From an uncultured Pelagibacteraceae bacterium (GTDB lineage: Bacteria; Pseudomonadota; Alphaproteobacteria; Pelagibacterales; Pelagibacteraceae): a stretch of DNA of 64,000 nt. The notes under the pieces were generated by a model that had not been told where the DNA came from, ran no database searches, and was given only the letters and a program-made list of their open reading frames with translations. The stretch lies in NCBI GenBank assembly GCA_902537845.1, contig CACBDC010000002.1, positions 36,253-100,252 on the forward strand, written 5' to 3'. This document shows positions 9,785 through 20,093 of this stretch, piece by piece. The position numbers were made by a program, and so were the translations under genes. The first letter of the stretch is position 1. Each line of letters begins with the position of its first letter.

Positions 9785-11425
9785 ATGCAAAAAAAGAAAT
9801 TCCTAATTTTGAGAAATTACACTATCGAACCCGTATTCAATGAAATTGAGGATAAATTTCAAAATAAAGGTATAAAGGCGAAATTTGATTATTCAAGCTA
9901 CGACTCAGCACTACCTGAACTCCTAAGGATGACTTCAAAAAAATTAAAAGAATATGATGGAATTTTAATTTTTTTATCATTCGAAAGCTTTGTATCAAAT
10001 ATTCATAAAAAAAAAATTAAGGACTCATTTTTACTTTTTAAAAACTTAATAGAAGAAATTTCAAAGCAGCTTAGAGTAAATAAAATAGAAAATATTAATT
10101 GGTTTATTTTATCTCATCAAAAATTCATTACCCATAAAATCAACAATAACAAGGTACAAAGTCAAATCTTAAAGCTCAAAAAAAAGATTCTTAATTTTTA
10201 TGATTTTAGAAGTGAAATTCTTAAATTTCACTCTACGAAAAATATATTCGATCTAAGATATTGGAAAAGCTCAATGTTTCCTTTTAGCGGTTTAGGTTTA
10301 AGAATTGCTTCAAATATTATTTTTATAAAATTACAATTAATTTTAAGAAGTAAATATAAATTATTAATCCTTGATGCTGATAATACTTTGTGGAATGGGA
10401 TAATTGATGAGGCGGGATACAAAAATATAAACTTCAAGAATAATTTATTAAAAATAAATTATTTAATTTTTCAAAAAAAAATCAAGGAATTAAAAAAAAA
10501 GGGTATCATTCTTTGTTTATGCACCAAAAATGACATTGTCTCTATCAGAAATGTTTTCAATTATCATAAAAGGAAAATGAAACTTAAATTAAATGATTTT
10601 CTGATAATAAAAGCAAATTGGGATGATAAATATAAAAATATTTTAGAAATTCATAAAAAATTAAACCTTTCTCCAGAAAATAGTTTGTTCATTGATGACT
10701 CAAATTTTGAAATTGAAAGTATTAATTCAATGATTCCTACAATTGATACACAAAATATTCTTGAATTTGAAAATTATTTTAAAAATATAGATAAAATATT
10801 ATTACCAGAAAATATTAAATTCACTAAGGAAGACGCGCTAAGAGAAAAACTTTATGAAGATGAATTTAAAAGATCAACAGTAAAAGAAAAACATAAAAAT
10901 TTTAACAAATATATAAAAAGCCTAAACATTGTTCTCGAAATCAAAAAAAATTCAATAAAAAATCTTACAAGGCTTGCACAGCTTTCGCAAAGAACAAATC
11001 AATTTAATTCTAGTGCAATTAGATATGATGAAAAAAACTTAAGAAAGCTTCTTAAAAATAAAAGCAATTCAATTTATCAATGCTCCGCTAAAGATAAATT
11101 TGGTAATTACGGAATTATTGGCTTAATAATTGCAGAAAATAAAAACGAAAAAATAATAATAAAAAGTTTTGCAATGAGCTGTAGAGCCTTGGGTAGAGAA
11201 ATTGAAATTAATTTCTTTAATTTTGTCATTAAATCTTTATTAAGAAATTTCAATAAGGAAGTGGCAATTTTATTCAAAAAAACCAATAAAAATAAATTAG
11301 TAGAGGATTTTCTAAAAAAAAATTGTAAAAGGGGATTGAATTGGAAAAAAGAAATATTTTTTTATCCAAAAATATCAGATTCTAATAAGAGAGTTAAATT
11401 GATTAAAATAAATAATGAAAAATAA
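9785..11425 (+). CDS. FkbH-like HAD-IIIC protein (acyl-carrier loading)
   Basis: A 546-residue protein of the FkbH family. The N-terminal third is family-specific. The HAD domain carries the catalytic motif LDADNTLWNG (two Asp, about residues 197-199) and FIDDSNFE. The C-terminal half holds the FkbH/GNAT-like blocks RTNQFN, DKFGNYGIIG and SCRALGREIE. Known FkbH proteins dephosphorylate 1,3-bisphosphoglycerate and load a glyceryl group onto an acyl carrier protein. The ACP gene here overlaps its 3' end by 11 nt, which strongly supports that pairing. No polyketide synthase genes are present, so the ACP must feed something else, most simply the divergent MBOAT. Confidence 0.85.
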   Translation: MQKKKFLILRNYTIEPVFNEIEDKFQNKGIKAKFDYSSYDSALPELLRMTSKKLKEYDGILIFLSFESFVSNIHKKKIKDSFLLFKNLIEEISKQLRVNKIENINWFILSHQKFITHKINNNKVQSQILKLKKKILNFYDFRSEILKFHSTKNIFDLRYWKSSMFPFSGLGLRIASNIIFIKLQLILRSKYKLLILDADNTLWNGIIDEAGYKNINFKNNLLKINYLIFQKKIKELKKKGIILCLCTKNDIVSIRNVFNYHKRKMKLKLNDFLIIKANWDDKYKNILEIHKKLNLSPENSLFIDDSNFEIESINSMIPTIDTQNILEFENYFKNIDKILLPENIKFTKEDALREKLYEDEFKRSTVKEKHKNFNKYIKSLNIVLEIKKNSIKNLTRLAQLSQRTNQFNSSAIRYDEKNLRKLLKNKSNSIYQCSAKDKFGNYGIIGLIIAENKNEKIIIKSFAMSCRALGREIEINFFNFVIKSLLRNFNKEVAILFKKTNKNKLVEDFLKKNCKRGLNWKKEIFFYPKISDSNKRVKLIKINNEK

Positions 11426-11660
11426 AGAGGAAATTTTAAAAAAAATAAGTCCAATATTTATAAAAATTTTCAAAAATAAAAAGTTGAGGATTAAATTCAA
11501 TTCATCCGCTAAAAATATTAAAAATTGGGACTCACTCGCTCATATAAATATAATTTTAAATATTGAGCGAATGTTTAAAATAAAATTTAAAGTATCAGAG
11601 ATAGCTGAACTAAAAAATGTAGGAGAAATGGTAGATCTTATTTTAAAGAAAAAAAAATAA
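11415..11660 (+). CDS. Acyl carrier protein
   Basis: An 81-residue protein with the phosphopantetheine attachment motif NWDSLAHI, Ser40 being the expected modified residue, and the usual four-helix ACP length. Unlike fatty-acid ACP it is strongly basic (many Lys), suggesting a specialised partner. It overlaps the fkbH-like gene by 11 nt, so it is presumably the carrier loaded by that enzyme. In the Dlt system a similar small carrier (DltC) is read directly by the MBOAT DltB; an equivalent use here is inferred from the neighbours. Confidence 0.88.
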   Translation: MKNKEEILKKISPIFIKIFKNKKLRIKFNSSAKNIKNWDSLAHINIILNIERMFKIKFKVSEIAELKNVGEMVDLILKKKK

Positions 11661-11671
11661 CTTAGACCTTT

Positions 11672-12475
11672 ATGATTAATTCTTTAATTAAAAAAGATGC
11701 TAGATTAAAATTTTTTTATTCAAATGTATCTAATTCATTTAACCATCAACAAAAAAAATTATATAAAAAAATTGATAAATTTTTAAATATTTATTGCAAA
11801 TATCATAAATTAAGCCACAAGAAAATTTTAAATTTATATTTTAATTTTTTAAAATCGTACTCTAAAGATTGTGAAAATTTTGTAAAAACAAAAAAATACC
11901 CTCATAGATTAAATAAAAGATTAAAGAAAGTAGATAGAATTTCGTATGAACTTGCATTGATAATTTCCTGTTTAGTAACTAATCACAGATTTGGCATTAT
12001 GGAACAAATTTCTAAAATAAAAATATCGAAGAATTGTTTATTTGTGGGAGTGGGAACAGGGCTCGAAATTTTTATTTTAAAAGAAAAACTAAAATATTAT
12101 TTAGCTTATGACCCTGGATCATCAAATTTTATTTTCAATATAATAAAAAAGAAAAATTTCAGAAAAAAAAATTATAACTTTTCAATTAAAAACTTAGATA
12201 CAATTTTTGCAATCGAATTTTTAGAACATTTGTCAAAGCCTTTCGAGTTTCTAAAAAATATATTCTTTAGTATGAAAAAAGGCTCAAAGTTAATCTGTAC
12301 TACAGCTAAAAATATTCCCCAATTTGACCACCTGTTTAATTTTCATTCTCAAAAATCATTCGAGAACAGAGTTAAAAGGATAGGATTTAAAATATTATTT
12401 AAAAAAATATTATTACATAGGGATGATTTTCAAAAAATAGGTTCTGATAACGTTTTTTATATTTTGAAAAAATAA
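11672..12475 (+). CDS. Class I SAM-dependent methyltransferase-like protein
   Basis: A 267-residue protein. The C-terminal half has a Rossmann methyltransferase pattern: motif I LFVGVGTGLE (about residues 129-138), an acidic end of strand 2 (AYDPGSS) and IFAIEFLEHLSKPFEFL (about 183-199), as in Methyltransf_11/23 proteins. The N-terminal 100 residues are Lys/Tyr-rich and unrecognised. It starts 11 nt after the ACP gene. In methoxymalonyl-ACP pathways an O-methyltransferase (FkbG) acts with FkbH and an ACP; an analogous methylation of an ACP-bound unit is possible, but methylation of a glycan is equally open. Confidence 0.7.
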   Translation: MINSLIKKDARLKFFYSNVSNSFNHQQKKLYKKIDKFLNIYCKYHKLSHKKILNLYFNFLKSYSKDCENFVKTKKYPHRLNKRLKKVDRISYELALIISCLVTNHRFGIMEQISKIKISKNCLFVGVGTGLEIFILKEKLKYYLAYDPGSSNFIFNIIKKKNFRKKNYNFSIKNLDTIFAIEFLEHLSKPFEFLKNIFFSMKKGSKLICTTAKNIPQFDHLFNFHSQKSFENRVKRIGFKILFKKILLHRDDFQKIGSDNVFYILKK

Positions 12476-12489
12476 ATTTATTTAAACAC

Positions 12490-12579
12490 TGGCGGAGAGA
12501 GAGGGATTCGAACCCTCGAAACGGTTTCCCGTTTACACGCTTTCCAAGCGTGCGCCTTCAACCACTCGGCCACCTCTCC
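12490..12579 (-). tRNA. tRNA-Ser (GGA)
   Basis: The reverse complement folds as a 90-nt class II tRNA. The acceptor stem is GGAGAGG with TCTCTCC, the anticodon stem is CACGC/GCGTG around the loop TTGGAAA (anticodon GGA), and there is a long variable arm. The T arm is GAGGGTTCGAATCCCTC, the discriminator is G, and CCA is encoded at 12490-12492. It reads UCU and UCC. Its 5' base overlaps the last base of the adjacent glycosyltransferase stop codon. Confidence 0.97.
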
Positions 12580-13601
12580 TATTTGAAATCATCGATAAGT
12601 TTTATAAATTTTTCAATGTATTCTTTGTAAGTTGGAAGTTTGTTTTTTTTCATGTCTTTTTGAATCTTTTTATAGTTTTTCTTAATACTGTTTAAAGTTC
12701 CTAAAAAACTCAAAAAATTTCTTTTTGTAACAAATATTCCCTTTTTGTCTCCAATTACATGTTTTATTTCGTTAAAAATAACAACGGGTCTCCTTCTGGC
12801 TAAAGCTTCTAATAATACCATTGGATGACCCTCGGTAAATGAAGGTAAAATAAAGATATTATGATCATCATAGTATTTGATTAATTTAGTTTTATTACTT
12901 TGTGTGGGAAGAACCTTTATATTACTTTGATTTATCTTATGTGAGCTTCCTTGTTCAGCCCCAATGATTGTTAAGGAAATATCCCTTTTATTTTTGATTA
13001 ATTCAGACAGCGCATAAATTCCCTTCTCAACTCTTAATCTTCCTACGTACAATAATTTGAAATTTTTAATTTCTATATTCTTGGGTTGCCTTAGCCAAAC
13101 AGAGTCTAATTGAGAAGGATTAATAATTTTTCCTTTTTTTCCTTTAAGAATGTAATCTCTGCAACTAATTAAGTTTGAAACAGCAGCAACAAGACTAAAC
13201 ATAAAATGATAAATTAAAGGACCAATTCTACCAAGGATGGCTCTATATTCGCCGTAACCATCGCTTCTTAAGTATACTATGGGTTTTCGACCAAGAATTT
13301 TTATAAACAAAGCTATTAGAAATGTATAGGGGGATATTGAGATTATCAAAAATTTGGTATCTGTGTTTTTTGAAGCAATTTTTACTTCTGATAAATATGA
13401 AAAAATATTACTGAATATTTTTATTCTTTTTATCTTTATCTCATGAGATCTCTTTTTAAATGATTTCCTGCCAAAAAGATTGACTTCAAATTTTTTATTT
13501 AACCCTTCTGGAGTAGATTTTAAATCTAAATTATCACAATAATATTTATCATCGTCTATTGAAATACTCTCATTAGAAAAAATAAATAGTTTTTTTTTCA
13601 T
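12579..13601 (-). CDS. Glycosyltransferase, GT4/GT1-like
   Basis: A 340-residue protein with a GT-B fold pattern. The C-terminal domain has the [12 protein letters not shown] strand-loop (about residues 192-203) and the donor-binding [20 protein letters not shown] block (EX7E-type) near 267-286. Such enzymes add sugars from nucleotide donors to envelope glycans. The start overlaps the lepA stop codon (TAATG), placing it last in a translation operon, an odd location for an envelope gene. Its stop TAG overlaps tRNA-Ser by one base. Donor and acceptor cannot be told from sequence. Confidence 0.85.
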   Translation of the reverse strand: MKKKLFIFSNESISIDDDKYYCDNLDLKSTPEGLNKKFEVNLFGRKSFKKRSHEIKIKRIKIFSNIFSYLSEVKIASKNTDTKFLIISISPYTFLIALFIKILGRKPIVYLRSDGYGEYRAILGRIGPLIYHFMFSLVAAVSNLISCRDYILKGKKGKIINPSQLDSVWLRQPKNIEIKNFKLLYVGRLRVEKGIYALSELIKNKRDISLTIIGAEQGSSHKINQSNIKVLPTQSNKTKLIKYYDDHNIFILPSFTEGHPMVLLEALARRRPVVIFNEIKHVIGDKKGIFVTKRNFLSFLGTLNSIKKNYKKIQKDMKKNKLPTYKEYIEKFIKLIDDFK

Positions 13602-15409
13602 TATGTGTCTTTATTTATTTTTAAAACTCCAATAAAGGCCTCTTGGGGAATTTCAACTTTACCAAACTGTTTTGACCTAGCTTTACCTCTTTTTTGTTTT
13701 TCTAAAAGTTTTCTTTTTCGGTCGGTGGCGCCTCCTCCATGAATTTTGGTTAACACATCCTTTTTGAACCCTTTAATTGACTCTCTAGCAATAATTTTGC
13801 CCCCGATTGCTGCTTGAACTGGTATCATAAAATTATGTCTCGGTATTAAATCTTTTAATTTTTCACAAACTTGTCTTCCGGTAGACTGAGCAAAATCTTT
13901 GTGGATAATCATTGCTAAAGCGTCTACTGGTTCAGCATTAACCAAAATTCCAAGTTTGACTAAATCCCCCTCCCTATATCCAGAAATCTCATAATCAAAG
14001 CTAGCATAACCACTTGAAATAGATTTTAATTTATCATTAAAATCAAATACTACTTCGTTCAACGGTAGATCATAAGATAAAACTGCTCTTTTTCCTGAGT
14101 AACTTAAGTTAGTTTGAATTCCTCTTTTATCCTGACAAATTTTTATAATGGATCCTAAGTATTCATCAGGAGTAATGATAGTAGATTTGATCCAAGGTTC
14201 CTCTATTTTATCTATTTGAGATGGATCAGGCATATTTGATGGATTTTGCAAATCTAAAATCTCACCCTTTGTTTTGTGTACTTTATAAATAACTCCGGGA
14301 GTAGTTGTAATAAGATTAACGGCAAATTCTCTTTCAAGTCTCTCGGTAATTATCTCTAAGTGCAATAAACCTAAAAATCCACACCTAAAACCTAATCCTA
14401 AAGCGCTAGAAGACTCAGGTTCATACGAAAAACTTGCATCATTAAGTTTTAATTTTGCTAAACCATCTTTAAGTTTTTGATACTCTGAACTATCTACCGG
14501 AAACAACCCACAAAATACAACAGGTTTACTTGGTTTAAAACCGGGAAGTGGTTTTTCAATAGGATCGCTTGCATCGCAAATAGTGTCTCCAACTTTTGTT
14601 TCTGAAAGAGATTTTATACCTGTAATTATAAATCCAATTTCACCTGAGCTTAACTCCTCAATATCATTTGGTTTGGGTGTAAAGACACCCACTTTTTCAA
14701 TTACATATTCTTGGGCATTAGACATTAATTTTATTTTCATATTTTTTCTTAGTTTACCGTTGATGACTCTGATAAGAATAACCACGCCAAGATAGCTGTC
14801 ATACCAACTATCTACTAGTAAACATTTTAATTTTTCACCCACAGCCCCATTTGGAGGAGGTAGTTTATTAATAATTGCCTCCAAGATATCGTCTATTCCC
14901 TCTCCTGTTTTTCCAGAACAAGAAATAGCATTAGTTGTTTCTATGCCCACAACGTCCTCGATTTCTTTTTTTGTTTTTTCAATGTCTGAAGCCGGTAAAT
15001 CTATTTTGTTTAAGATTGGTATAACTTCATGATTAATTTCTAAAGCTTGGTACACATTTGCTAAAGTTTGAGCTTCTACACCTTGAGTACTATCTACGAT
15101 TAAAAGTGATCCTTCGCACGCTGATAAAGATCGACTTACTTCATAACCAAAATCTACATGACCAGGAGTATCGATAATATTTAATAAATAATCTTTACCA
15201 TCTTTTGATTTATAATTAAGTTTCACTGTTTGTGCTTTAATTGTAATTCCTCTTTCTCTCTCAATATCCATAGAGTCAAGAACTTGCTGCTTCATTTCAC
15301 GATCTGAAAGTCCTCCACATTTATGAATGATACGATCAGCAATTGTTGATTTGCCATGATCAATATGCGCAATTATCGAGAAATTACGTATTCTTTTTAT
15401 ATCTGACAT
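13601..15409 (-). CDS. lepA: Elongation factor 4 (LepA GTPase)
   Basis: A 602-residue ribosome-associated GTPase. Seen: P-loop AHIDHGKST (about residues 13-21), switch [11 protein letters not shown] near 78, NKID near 135, and the LepA-specific C-terminal region with [20 protein letters not shown] near 565-584. Known role: binding to stalled or misaligned ribosomes, with back-translocation in vitro. Full length. Start and stop both overlap neighbours by one base (pheT upstream, glycosyltransferase downstream), so translational coupling is likely through the whole 3' end of this operon. Confidence 0.98.
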   Translation of the reverse strand: MSDIKRIRNFSIIAHIDHGKSTIADRIIHKCGGLSDREMKQQVLDSMDIERERGITIKAQTVKLNYKSKDGKDYLLNIIDTPGHVDFGYEVSRSLSACEGSLLIVDSTQGVEAQTLANVYQALEINHEVIPILNKIDLPASDIEKTKKEIEDVVGIETTNAISCSGKTGEGIDDILEAIINKLPPPNGAVGEKLKCLLVDSWYDSYLGVVILIRVINGKLRKNMKIKLMSNAQEYVIEKVGVFTPKPNDIEELSSGEIGFIITGIKSLSETKVGDTICDASDPIEKPLPGFKPSKPVVFCGLFPVDSSEYQKLKDGLAKLKLNDASFSYEPESSSALGLGFRCGFLGLLHLEIITERLEREFAVNLITTTPGVIYKVHKTKGEILDLQNPSNMPDPSQIDKIEEPWIKSTIITPDEYLGSIIKICQDKRGIQTNLSYSGKRAVLSYDLPLNEVVFDFNDKLKSISSGYASFDYEISGYREGDLVKLGILVNAEPVDALAMIIHKDFAQSTGRQVCEKLKDLIPRHNFMIPVQAAIGGKIIARESIKGFKKDVLTKIHGGGATDRKRKLLEKQKRGKARSKQFGKVEIPQEAFIGVLKINKDT

Positions 15410-17811
15410 TAGGACCTAATTGTAGCGCCAGTTTTCTTACTAACTGTATCAATAATTCTTTTGCTGATTTCGTCTAAATCATTTTCCGTTAAAGTTTTAT
15501 CGATAGCTTGTAAGGTAACATTAATTGCAACTGACTTTTTATCTTTTGGAATATTTTCTCCTTCGTAAACATCAAAAGTTGATACTTTTTGTATAAGGTC
15601 AGTGTCCACTTCTCTTATTATTTTTTCAAGAGTCCCAATTTTAAAGATGTTATCAATAATGAAAGCAAAATCTCTTTGAGATTTCTGAAAATCTGAGGCT
15701 TGAAAACTTTTTTTACTTTGTCTTAATTTTTTATTTGGTTCAGGGATATTTTTCAAAAAAATTTCAAAACCAAAAATATTTTTATCCTTATAATCTAAGT
15801 TTTTTATAATTGCAGGGTGTATTTCTCCAAAATAAGCTAAATGGGGTCCTTTTTCTGATTTTAAAGTTACTGATCCTGATCTTCCAGGGTGATAACTGTT
15901 CTTTGTATTGTCGCTTATAAATAGATTTTTTTCTTCAATTCCGAGCTCAACAAGAGTTTTTATGGCATCACTTTTAATATCAAAAACATCTACGTCTCTC
16001 TCCTTGTCCAGCCAGCTCTTTCTATTAACTTTTCCACACTTCAAACCTCCAACTACAATTTGTTGTTCGCCTGGATTTTTTCCAAAAAATGTTGGGCCTA
16101 TTTCAAATAAAGACAGATCTTCGTATCCTCTATCCTGATTTTTTTTAAGGTAAATTGCTATATTAGAGAAAATCGAACGTCTTAAAACATTTAGATCAGA
16201 AGAAATAGGATTTAATATCGGAATTTCTTTTTCACCTTTAGAAAACTGTTTATCAATTTTTGAGTCTGTAAAAGACCATGTGACTATTTCCATATAGCCT
16301 TTCGAAGCTAAAGATCTTTGCGATAGATGAAAAAGTTTTTGCTTGAAGTTTAAAGTATCTTGAGTTCTAGATTTGTTTGGGCTAACTAATTTAATATTTT
16401 TAAATCCTTTGATCCTAATTAGTTCCTCGATTAAATCTTCATCCAAACTTATATCTGGTCTCCAACTTGGGACTTCAACTTTAATAGAACTTTGATTTTT
16501 TTTACATTTGAATCCTAATGATGTCAAAATTTTACTAACTTCATTAGCTGTAATTGGAATACCAATTAGTTTCTCAAATTTTTCAACTTGAAAATTTATT
16601 ATTTTATTTTTTTGGTTAATCTTCCCGGTAATTTGAAACTTACTTGCCTTCCCTCCACAAATTTTTAAAATTAGTTCAGTCGCGTGCTCTAAACCCTCTT
16701 TAATCGAGTTAGGATCAATCCCTCTTTCAAATCTATATTTAGCATCGGTATTTATATTAAGAACTTTAGCTGTTTTTCTTATTGATGATGGATTAAAATA
16801 AGCCGCTTCTAAAAGTATATTTTTTGTTTCTAACTCAGTAGAGGTAGTTGTTCCTCCAATAATTCCTCCTAAACCAAGAACACCAGATTTATCAGAGATT
16901 ACGCACATTCCTTTTTTTAACTTATAAATTTTATTATCTAATGCTTCAAATGCTTCACCTTCTTTTGCATTTCTTACTATAATCTCTTTATTTATCTTAT
17001 CAGCGTCGTAAGCATGTAATGGTCTATTTAAATCAAACATTACATAATTGGTTATATCCACCACAGCGGAGATAGGCTTTAAACCTAATGCGATTAGTTT
17101 ATTTTTAAGCCACTCAGGACTTTCCCTGTTAGAAATATTTTTTATATAACAGCTCCCAAATGTATCACAACCTTGGTTTTTTTCTTTAGTAATTGATGTT
17201 TTAATTTGGTGTTTTGTATCTTGTTTAATACTTTTTCTTTTAGCTTGTATTAATTTTCCAATTCCTGCTGAAGAAAGATCTCTTGCAATTCCTCTGATGC
17301 CTAAGCAATCGGCGCGGTTAGGGGTTATAGAAATATCTATAGATTTTTGTAAACCGCTTTTAAAGTAGCTTTTTCCTAACTCTTTCTCCTTGTTTCGAAT
17401 TTCAATTATCCCATCGTTTTCGCTAGATAAATTTAATTCACTTTCAGAACAGAGCATACCTCTAGACTCAACACCTCTAATTTTAGCAATTTTTAATTCA
17501 AAATTTGTTTTGGGTATAATTGCACCTGGAGGAGCATAAATTGTAATGAGACCTTCTCTAACATTAGGTGCGCCACAAACAACTTTTAAAATCTCTTTGC
17601 CTCCGATTGTTACCTCGCAGACTTTTAGTTTATCAGCATTAGGATGTTTTTCTACTTTTAAGACTTTTGCAATTTTAAATTTACCCATCTCTCCAGAGTT
17701 TTCTTTTAATCCTTCTACTTCGAGACCAATGTTTGTAAGCTTATCAATAATTTCACTCTCCTTAGCTGATGTTTTGAGGTGCTCTTTAAGCCAAGGGATT
17801 GTAATAATCAT
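15409..17811 (-). CDS. pheT: Phenylalanyl-tRNA synthetase beta subunit
   Basis: An 800-residue subunit of the alpha2-beta2 enzyme charging tRNA-Phe. Domains in order: N-terminal tRNA-binding OB fold (residues about 38-150, with ADKLKVCEV), B3/B4 editing region (RFERGIDPN near 357 falls at its end), B5, a catalytic-like domain ([10 protein letters not shown] near 461), and the C-terminal FDX-ACB anticodon-binding domain (QRDFAFIID near 706). The start overlaps the pheS stop by 4 nt (ATGA), the usual pheST coupling. Confidence 0.98.
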   Translation of the reverse strand: MIITIPWLKEHLKTSAKESEIIDKLTNIGLEVEGLKENSGEMGKFKIAKVLKVEKHPNADKLKVCEVTIGGKEILKVVCGAPNVREGLITIYAPPGAIIPKTNFELKIAKIRGVESRGMLCSESELNLSSENDGIIEIRNKEKELGKSYFKSGLQKSIDISITPNRADCLGIRGIARDLSSAGIGKLIQAKRKSIKQDTKHQIKTSITKEKNQGCDTFGSCYIKNISNRESPEWLKNKLIALGLKPISAVVDITNYVMFDLNRPLHAYDADKINKEIIVRNAKEGEAFEALDNKIYKLKKGMCVISDKSGVLGLGGIIGGTTTSTELETKNILLEAAYFNPSSIRKTAKVLNINTDAKYRFERGIDPNSIKEGLEHATELILKICGGKASKFQITGKINQKNKIINFQVEKFEKLIGIPITANEVSKILTSLGFKCKKNQSSIKVEVPSWRPDISLDEDLIEELIRIKGFKNIKLVSPNKSRTQDTLNFKQKLFHLSQRSLASKGYMEIVTWSFTDSKIDKQFSKGEKEIPILNPISSDLNVLRRSIFSNIAIYLKKNQDRGYEDLSLFEIGPTFFGKNPGEQQIVVGGLKCGKVNRKSWLDKERDVDVFDIKSDAIKTLVELGIEEKNLFISDNTKNSYHPGRSGSVTLKSEKGPHLAYFGEIHPAIIKNLDYKDKNIFGFEIFLKNIPEPNKKLRQSKKSFQASDFQKSQRDFAFIIDNIFKIGTLEKIIREVDTDLIQKVSTFDVYEGENIPKDKKSVAINVTLQAIDKTLTENDLDEISKRIIDTVSKKTGATIRS

Positions 17812-18875
17812 TTGCTTAACCCTCTATAATTTGTTGGGACATCTAAAGGATCGAATCCAAAATGACTTAACCATCTATAGTCAGCTTCAAAAAAAGCTCT
17901 TAGGTCGTGTATTCCATATTTTAACATTGCCAACCGGTCAATACCTATACCAAAAGCGAATCCTTGATATTTTTTTGAATCTATTTTCACATTTTTTAAA
18001 ACATTAGGATGAACCATTCCGCAACCTAATACTTCCAACCATTTATTGCCTTCTCCAATTATAATTTTTCCTTTTTCAACTTTATATCCGATATCAACTT
18101 CAGCTGACGGTTCTGTAAAAGGAAAATGACTTGGTCTAAACCTCATTTTTACATTTTTAACCTCAAAAAATTCTTTTATAAAATAATCAAGACAACCCTT
18201 AAGATGTCCCATCGTAATACCCTTGTCTATGTGAAGTCCTTCAAGTTGATGAAACATTGGGGCATGTGTCTGATCACTGTCACATCTATAAGTTCTTCCT
18301 GGAACGATTATTTTAAAAGGTGGTTTACTTGATAACATTGTTCTAATTTGAACTGGTGATGTATGTGTTCTTAACAATAATTTTTTATTTTCCTCTAAGT
18401 AAAAAGTGTCGTGCATGTCTCTAGCGGGATGTTCTTCTGGAGTATTTAATGCTGTAAAATTATTGTACTCCGTCTCAACATCAGGCCCCTCTGCAACTGA
18501 AAAACCTATTTCTGAAAAAATTGAGGATATTTCATCGATGACTTGTGACACTGGGTGAATTTTTCCTTGTCGATCAGGTCTAATCGGTAAAGTAACATCA
18601 ACTTTTTCATTTTTAAGTTTTTCGTTTATTTCGAGCGTTTCTATCTCGATATTTTTTTGCTCTAACTGATTAGTTAGATCGTCTTTTATTCTATTAAGAC
18701 TTGAGGCAAATTCTTTTCTTTTTTCAGGATCTAATGAACCCATAGATTTGAACTGAAGAGTAATTTGACCATTTTTTCCAAAAAATTCGGTTTTAATACT
18801 TTGGAGATCATCCTTTGTTTTAACGGAATCTATCTTTGCATTAAAAACAGAACTTATTTTATCTAAATCGCTCAT
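17808..18875 (-). CDS. pheS: Phenylalanyl-tRNA synthetase alpha subunit
   Basis: A 355-residue catalytic subunit. N-terminal coiled-coil (about residues 1-90) precedes the class II core with motif 1 around [10 protein letters not shown], motif 2 [20 protein letters not shown] (about 199-218) and motif 3 [16 protein letters not shown] (about 312-327). It follows rplT by 48 nt. No leader peptide rich in Phe codons or attenuator hairpin is visible in that gap, unlike the enterobacterial pheST leader. Confidence 0.98.
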   Translation of the reverse strand: MSDLDKISSVFNAKIDSVKTKDDLQSIKTEFFGKNGQITLQFKSMGSLDPEKRKEFASSLNRIKDDLTNQLEQKNIEIETLEINEKLKNEKVDVTLPIRPDRQGKIHPVSQVIDEISSIFSEIGFSVAEGPDVETEYNNFTALNTPEEHPARDMHDTFYLEENKKLLLRTHTSPVQIRTMLSSKPPFKIIVPGRTYRCDSDQTHAPMFHQLEGLHIDKGITMGHLKGCLDYFIKEFFEVKNVKMRFRPSHFPFTEPSAEVDIGYKVEKGKIIIGEGNKWLEVLGCGMVHPNVLKNVKIDSKKYQGFAFGIGIDRLAMLKYGIHDLRAFFEADYRWLSHFGFDPLDVPTNYRGLSK

Positions 18876-18923
18876 TAGGATATTGATTTTTTATATTAAG
18901 TTGAGATTAAATCAAAGGCCCTT

Positions 18924-19280
18924 TTAAGCTAGGGAGGATTGAACCTTTTTAACCACTGATTTAAAGACTTCGGGATTATTATAAGCAAGCTCTGCTAGAA
19001 CTTTTCTATCTAGCTTGATTTTTGATTTAGCTAGACCATTTATAAATTTAGCATACGTAAGCCCTTCAGCTCTTACTCCGGCATTAATTCTTTGAATCCA
19101 TAAAGATCTAAATTCTCTTTTTTTTGCTTTCCTATCTCGGTAAGCATATTGCATTGCTTTTTCCATTGCTTGACGAGCAATTCTAATTGTATTTTTTCTT
19201 CTTCCTCTTTGGCCTTTGACTGATTTTAAAACCTTGTTATGTTTTGCTCTACTAATTACACCTCGTTTTGTTCTAGCCAT
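18924..19280 (-). CDS. rplT: 50S ribosomal protein L20
   Basis: A 118-residue basic protein with the L20 signature: [17 protein letters not shown] at the N terminus and the [20 protein letters not shown] block near residues 48-67. L20 is an early-assembly protein of the large subunit. It lies one base after rpmI in the conserved infC-rpmI-rplT order. In E. coli and Bacillus, L20 or its leader regulates this operon; no obvious L20-binding pseudoknot was recognised upstream here. Confidence 0.98.
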   Translation of the reverse strand: MARTKRGVISRAKHNKVLKSVKGQRGRRKNTIRIARQAMEKAMQYAYRDRKAKKREFRSLWIQRINAGVRAEGLTYAKFINGLAKSKIKLDRKVLAELAYNNPEVFKSVVKKVQSSLA

Positions 19281-19281
19281 A

Positions 19282-19488
19282 TTATCCTCTTAAGTTGTAT
19301 GGCATATACGATTTGACAATTTTGGTGTCTTGCTTAGTCATTATTGTAGTGCCCCTTTGTTTTCTAATTTGTGAATTTGTTCTTTTTATCATTCCGTGTC
19401 TTTTACCAGCTTGAGGCATTTTTATTTTACCTGAGGCAGTAAATCTAAATCTTTTTTTTGCTGAGCTTTTTGTTTTTAGTTTTGGCAT
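19282..19488 (-). CDS. rpmI: 50S ribosomal protein L35
   Basis: A 68-residue basic protein with the L35 pattern: [22 protein letters not shown] at the start (given in part), [10 protein letters not shown] in the middle and a C-terminal MPYNLRG end. It sits between infC (59-nt gap) and rplT (1-nt gap). Its length matches the family. The 59-nt gap shows no clear hairpin. Confidence 0.97.
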   Translation of the reverse strand: MPKLKTKSSAKKRFRFTASGKIKMPQAGKRHGMIKRTNSQIRKQRGTTIMTKQDTKIVKSYMPYNLRG

Positions 19489-19547
19489 AAATATTCCGGC
19501 TTTATATAGGCATTAATTAATCTTTACAAGATGCTATTATTGGCTAT

Positions 19548-20093
19548 TTACAGAGGTTGAATTATCATGACCATTTGACGACCTTCGAATTTTGGTTGGC
19601 TTTCTACTTTGGCTATCTCTTTCGTCTCCTCTATAATTTTATTCATTAAGTCTTTACCAAGCTCAGTATGTTGCATTTCTCTACCTTTAAATTTTACTGT
19701 AAATTTTACTTTATTACCTTTTGAAATAAATTTTTTAGCATTTTTAATCTTAAAATTATAATCATGAGCTTCTGTACCCGGCCTTAGTTTTATTTCTTTC
19801 AAAGATACAATTTTTTGTTTTTTCTTTGCTTGATTAGCTTTTTTTTGCAAATCATACTTATATTTTCCCATATCCATTATTTTGCAAACAGGTGGATTAG
19901 CGTTAGGAGAAATTTCAATTAAATCTAAACCCTCTTGTTTTGCTAGTTCAATCGCTTTCTTTAACGGCATAGCTCCAAGATTTCCACCATCGCTTCCAAT
20001 TACTTGAACGTCTAAAGCTCTAATTCTCTCATTAGCTTTTGGACCTTGAGGTTTGCTTCGTCTTTGAAAATAATTGGGTTTAAAGTTTGACAC
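19548..20093 (-). CDS. infC: Translation initiation factor IF-3
   Basis: A 181-residue protein. N-domain residues about 10-85 include NERIRALDVQVIGSDG and GLDLIEISPNANPPVCKIMD; the C-domain follows a Lys-rich linker (about 85-95) and has KEIKLRPGTEAHDYNFK. IF-3 controls start-codon choice and subunit splitting. The likely start is GTG at 20093, immediately next to the thrS stop with no gap, so the initiation site overlaps the end of thrS. Non-ATG starts are common for infC because IF-3 represses its own translation from rare starts; GTG is milder than the AUU of E. coli. Confidence 0.97.
   Translation of the reverse strand: MSNFKPNYFQRRSKPQGPKANERIRALDVQVIGSDGGNLGAMPLKKAIELAKQEGLDLIEISPNANPPVCKIMDMGKYKYDLQKKANQAKKKQKIVSLKEIKLRPGTEAHDYNFKIKNAKKFISKGNKVKFTVKFKGREMQHTELGKDLMNKIIEETKEIAKVESQPKFEGRQMVMIIQPL

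Noticed and set aside
18876..18923. Phe leader peptide/attenuator before pheS
   Set aside because: No Phe-codon run and no terminator hairpin in the 48-nt gap.
19489..19547. L20-type autoregulatory leader between infC and rpmI
   Set aside because: No pseudoknot or long-range stem like that in E. coli is visible.
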